NCBI GenBank assembly: GCA_964643615.1 | Contig: CAZXTR010000036.1 | Location: 1 to 8,177, forward strand | DNA length: 8,177 nt | Origin: CAZXTR01 sp964643615 | GTDB lineage: Bacteria; Pseudomonadota; Alphaproteobacteria; CAAHEQ01; UBA3637 | Direction: 5' to 3' | Shown: piece by piece, positions 6,072-8,177 of the stretch | Layout: each line of letters begins with the position of its first letter | How positions within the stretch are numbered: the stretch's first letter is position 1 | Translations under genes and position numbers: made by a program | The notes under the pieces: generated by a model | Databases searched by the model: none | Seen by the model: the letters and a program-made list of their open reading frames with translations, nothing else | Told to the model about the DNA's origin: nothing

Positions 6072-6722
6072 ATGTCTCCACAAGAAGAGTTAGAAACAAA
6101 AGTTTTAAAAATATATACGCAAATTTTTCGGTATAAAGATTTGCTGAAGGGGGCCCCAGATTTAACGATAGACCCAAAGTTTGTGACGATTGAAACGCAA
6201 TCGAAACAATTGCCTGTGATTATGGAACAAACGAAAATGGCTGTAGCGTATTTGTTGGCGATTAAAGTGGAAAATTTGACTATTGCTTCTATGATTAAGG
6301 CTGTTGAAAAATACTATAAAAAAGATGATTTTTGGAAAAGGCTATTAATTTCTTATATTGATGCATACCATACTTTCGATGGAGATATTCTAAAACAAAA
6401 AAAAGATGATTTAAAAGATCAAGTTGCGACATTACAAAAAAAAGTATCTTCATATCGGGCCGCAAGACAACAATTAATAGAAACGTTTGCAAATGCTGTA
6501 GAAAAGGAAAAGTTCCCTGTTGATGCAAAAAAGCTTTTCGCAAACTATCTAAATATGTCTGAAGCCAATCCGAAAGAAGCGTGGCAAATGTTGATTGTTC
6601 ATCCTGCGTATTTTTCCAAGATTATCACAACGGACAAAACAGGGAGATTGGTTTTAACCCCTAAAGAAGCAAAAGAACAAGACGACCGTTTAGGGGCTTT
6701 TATTAAAAATCTAAAGGCATAG
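6072..6722 (+). CDS. Unrecognised 216-residue soluble protein next to the VirB6-like operon
   Basis: I do not recognise the family. The protein begins MSPQEELETKVLKIYTQIFR, has no signal peptide or membrane helix, and looks cytoplasmic and mainly helical. A highly charged stretch at about 105-146, rich in Lys, Asp and Gln with regularly spaced hydrophobics, could form a coiled coil. The C-terminal part (about 165-216) includes IVHPAYFSKIITTDKTGR and a closing TPKEAKEQDDRLGAFIKNLKA. No catalytic motif stands out. The ATG at 6072 is chosen for its ribosome binding site and for the promoter at 6010-6038. The gene is divergent from the VirB6-like operon with a shared promoter region, which suggests co-regulation and perhaps a T4SS-related role (accessory factor, chaperone or substrate). 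That is inference from position only. The next gene starts 72 bp downstream on the same strand. Confidence 0.82.
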   Translation: MSPQEELETKVLKIYTQIFRYKDLLKGAPDLTIDPKFVTIETQSKQLPVIMEQTKMAVAYLLAIKVENLTIASMIKAVEKYYKKDDFWKRLLISYIDAYHTFDGDILKQKKDDLKDQVATLQKKVSSYRAARQQLIETFANAVEKEKFPVDAKKLFANYLNMSEANPKEAWQMLIVHPAYFSKIITTDKTGRLVLTPKEAKEQDDRLGAFIKNLKA

Positions 6723-6729
6723 AAAATAT

Positions 6730-6758
6730 TGGACAAAACTCTTTTTTGGTGCTACAAT
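6730..6758 (+). promoter_or_regulatory. Sigma70-type promoter of the gene starting at 6795
   Basis: TGGACA (6730-6735, 5 of 6 to TTGACA), a 17-bp spacer and TACAAT (6753-6758, 5 of 6 to TATAAT). Transcription would begin near 6765, about 30 bases before the ATG. It begins eight bases after the stop of the preceding gene with no terminator between, so the downstream gene may be read both from here and by read-through. Confidence 0.7.
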
Positions 6759-6782
6759 ATCACCGTTGTTTTGAAATGAAGA

Positions 6783-6787
6783 AAGGA
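6783..6787 (+). promoter_or_regulatory. Ribosome binding site deciding the start at 6795
   Basis: AAGGA lies seven bases before the ATG at 6795. A competing out-of-frame ATG at 6790 is only two bases away and its frame closes after 29 codons, so 6795 is the better start. Confidence 0.65.
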
Positions 6788-6794
6788 AAATGAA

Positions 6795-8177
6795 ATGGCT
6801 TTCCCAGGACAAAAAGAAACTCCTAACCCGTGGGGACAGAAAAAGACAGAAAATTCATCTCCAGTCTCCGAGGAAGTAAAACCTGAGGAAATTAAACCAA
6901 CGGATAATTTGATTCCTGTCGTTGATGTTGTTTTGGAAAACGTTCCTCCTGTTATCCAGAAAGAAGAAGGAGTTACTTTGAAAGTATCAGAAAAGATAGA
7001 GGATAAAGGACATCAAGAGCAAGAAGATCCGAACAAACAATTACAAAAAAAATCATCAGCATTTGAAGATATAAAGCCTAATCCCAATGTGAAGTATAAA
7101 GATATTGAGAATAAGTCATCTCCTTTTTTATCTATTATACCTGCACTTATCCCCGAGGGGATAGTTAGAGTAGTAGAAGAGCTTAGTAAACCGTTAAAAA
7201 AAGCTTATAGAAAAGTTGTTCCTGCGAAATTAAAGGTTCCAAAAGATCTCGAAACCCAAGTTGCGGATTTTGATCCAACGGAAGGGTGGCGTCGTGATCC
7301 AGAAATCAAAAATAAAAAGAAAAAAGATAATCCGAACGCACGTGTTGGAAATGTATTGGATCAAGTCACAAATGTAAATGACACTCCAGAAGCAATGATG
7401 ACGGCGTTGTTGGTCGCTTGTGTTAGCTTTCCTGGTGATTTTTTAAAATATCGGATTGACTTAGAAAGTGCCTATGCTGAAGAAAAGAAAGCATATCGTT
7501 TGAAAAAAGCGCAAGCATGGCGAGCATCTATTCTTAAAGCTAAGAAGATGGACGAAGTATCTGGAATAAAACAGATTTATGGTGATTTCGCATTGCACAG
7601 AGCTTTCTTGATTAAGAAGTATCATTCAGAAATATTTGACGTTGACGGTATGAGCTTGGACGAAAAAGGGCGCGTAAGTAAAGAGAATATGGATATAATT
7701 TATAACCGCATGGAAAGTGAAAAACAAAAAATATTTATTCGGTATCCAAAAGTATTTGAAGAAATGCAAAATAAAACTTTAAGGGAATTCACGCCAGAAG
7801 AATCAATGCGTTTTAGGGATTATTTTTTAATCGAACATAACAAAGAAGTTATGGGAAATACGTCTAAGCAAATGGCACAACAATATTCCGATGAACAAAT
7901 TGATTTATTTAAACAAGGCCTTGCTTTGCGTAATTGGGTAAAATTAAATAATCGTATGCCGATTGAAGAAGAATTAAAAGATTTAAAGGATAGTTTTTTG
8001 GGTAAAAATTGGCGAAATATAGTTTTAACAGTTCAGGGGAAAAACCAAAATGACGCCATCCAAAGTTTGTATGGCGATTTCACGTGTTCGATAGATGAGT
8101 TAAGGGTAAAATATAATCCTTCTTTAACGAAAGGCTTGGCTCGAGATGAAAAAGGTCAATTGACAATTGATGGAAGG
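6795..8177 (+). CDS. Unrecognised protein with disordered acidic N-terminus, 3' end outside the window
   Basis: An open frame from the ATG at 6795 runs to the right edge with no stop: 461 residues visible, C-terminus missing. I do not recognise the family. Residues 1-110 (MAFPGQKETPNPWGQKKTEN onward) are rich in Pro, Glu, Lys and Gln and look disordered. A short apolar patch FLSIIPALIP (111-120) follows, then a basic stretch including KNKKKKDNPN (172-181). Residues about 196-461 look folded and helical. The apolar MMTALLVACVSFPGDF (201-216) is too short and isolated for a confident membrane helix, and a Lys/Ala-rich helix (about 222-255) follows it. There is no signal peptide. The gene has its own promoter (6730-6758) and ribosome binding site, and follows the 216-residue gene by 72 bp. 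Its position beside T4SS genes makes it a candidate accessory protein or secreted substrate, but nothing in the sequence proves it, and the C-terminus, where T4SS secretion signals usually lie, is not visible. Confidence 0.8.
   Translation, partial: MAFPGQKETPNPWGQKKTENSSPVSEEVKPEEIKPTDNLIPVVDVVLENVPPVIQKEEGVTLKVSEKIEDKGHQEQEDPNKQLQKKSSAFEDIKPNPNVKYKDIENKSSPFLSIIPALIPEGIVRVVEELSKPLKKAYRKVVPAKLKVPKDLETQVADFDPTEGWRRDPEIKNKKKKDNPNARVGNVLDQVTNVNDTPEAMMTALLVACVSFPGDFLKYRIDLESAYAEEKKAYRLKKAQAWRASILKAKKMDEVSGIKQIYGDFALHRAFLIKKYHSEIFDVDGMSLDEKGRVSKENMDIIYNRMESEKQKIFIRYPKVFEEMQNKTLREFTPEESMRFRDYFLIEHNKEVMGNTSKQMAQQYSDEQIDLFKQGLALRNWVKLNNRMPIEEELKDLKDSFLGKNWRNIVLTVQGKNQNDAIQSLYGDFTCSIDELRVKYNPSLTKGLARDEKGQLTIDGR

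Noticed and set aside
6790..6879. 29-codon frame from the ATG at 6790
   Set aside because: Spacing to the AAGGA is only two bases, and it overlaps the long frame starting at 6795; it looks like chance.

Overview
The window is AT-rich, compactly coded bacterial DNA. It carries three consecutive minus-strand genes for polytopic inner-membrane proteins of the TrbL/VirB6 family, the channel component of type IV secretion systems (T4SS). A divergent plus-strand pair of genes of unknown function begins 110 bp away. Several long, extended VirB6 copies in a row are best known from Rickettsiales and related host-associated Alphaproteobacteria. An AT-rich alphaproteobacterium of that general type is therefore the most likely source, but this is inference: no rRNA or other taxonomic marker is present.

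Layout. Positions 1-82 (minus) hold the first 27 codons of an XRE-type helix-turn-helix regulator that leaves the window on the left. Positions 83-224 are a short AT-rich gap with one weak hairpin. Positions 225-2819, 2823-4100 and 4171-5961 (all minus, transcribed right to left) are the three TrbL/VirB6-like genes, with gaps of 3 and 70 bp, so probably one operon. Positions 5962-6071 are the divergent control region. Positions 6072-6722 (plus) encode a 216-residue soluble protein I do not recognise. Positions 6723-6794 contain a clear sigma70-type promoter. From 6795 to the right edge runs the start of another unrecognised protein (461 residues visible, no stop reached).

How the parts may work together. 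Each VirB6-like protein has an N-terminal export or anchoring signal, a CWxC motif just before the first core membrane helix, and the shared core motif FPxxxIDxxxRxGF. Their N-termini differ: a cleavable Sec signal, a lipoprotein-like signal, and two extra helices followed by an internal signal-like segment. The three may form a mixed inner-membrane T4SS assembly with different periplasmic and cytoplasmic additions. The two divergent genes could encode accessory or substrate proteins of that system; only their position and shared control region suggest this.

The most striking non-coding element is the divergent promoter. A perfect 12-bp inverted repeat (6003-6014 and 6030-6041) places an exact TATAAT on each strand, and each arm also carries the -35-like TAGAC of the opposite promoter. 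The operon and the divergent genes should therefore share, and probably compete for, one control element.
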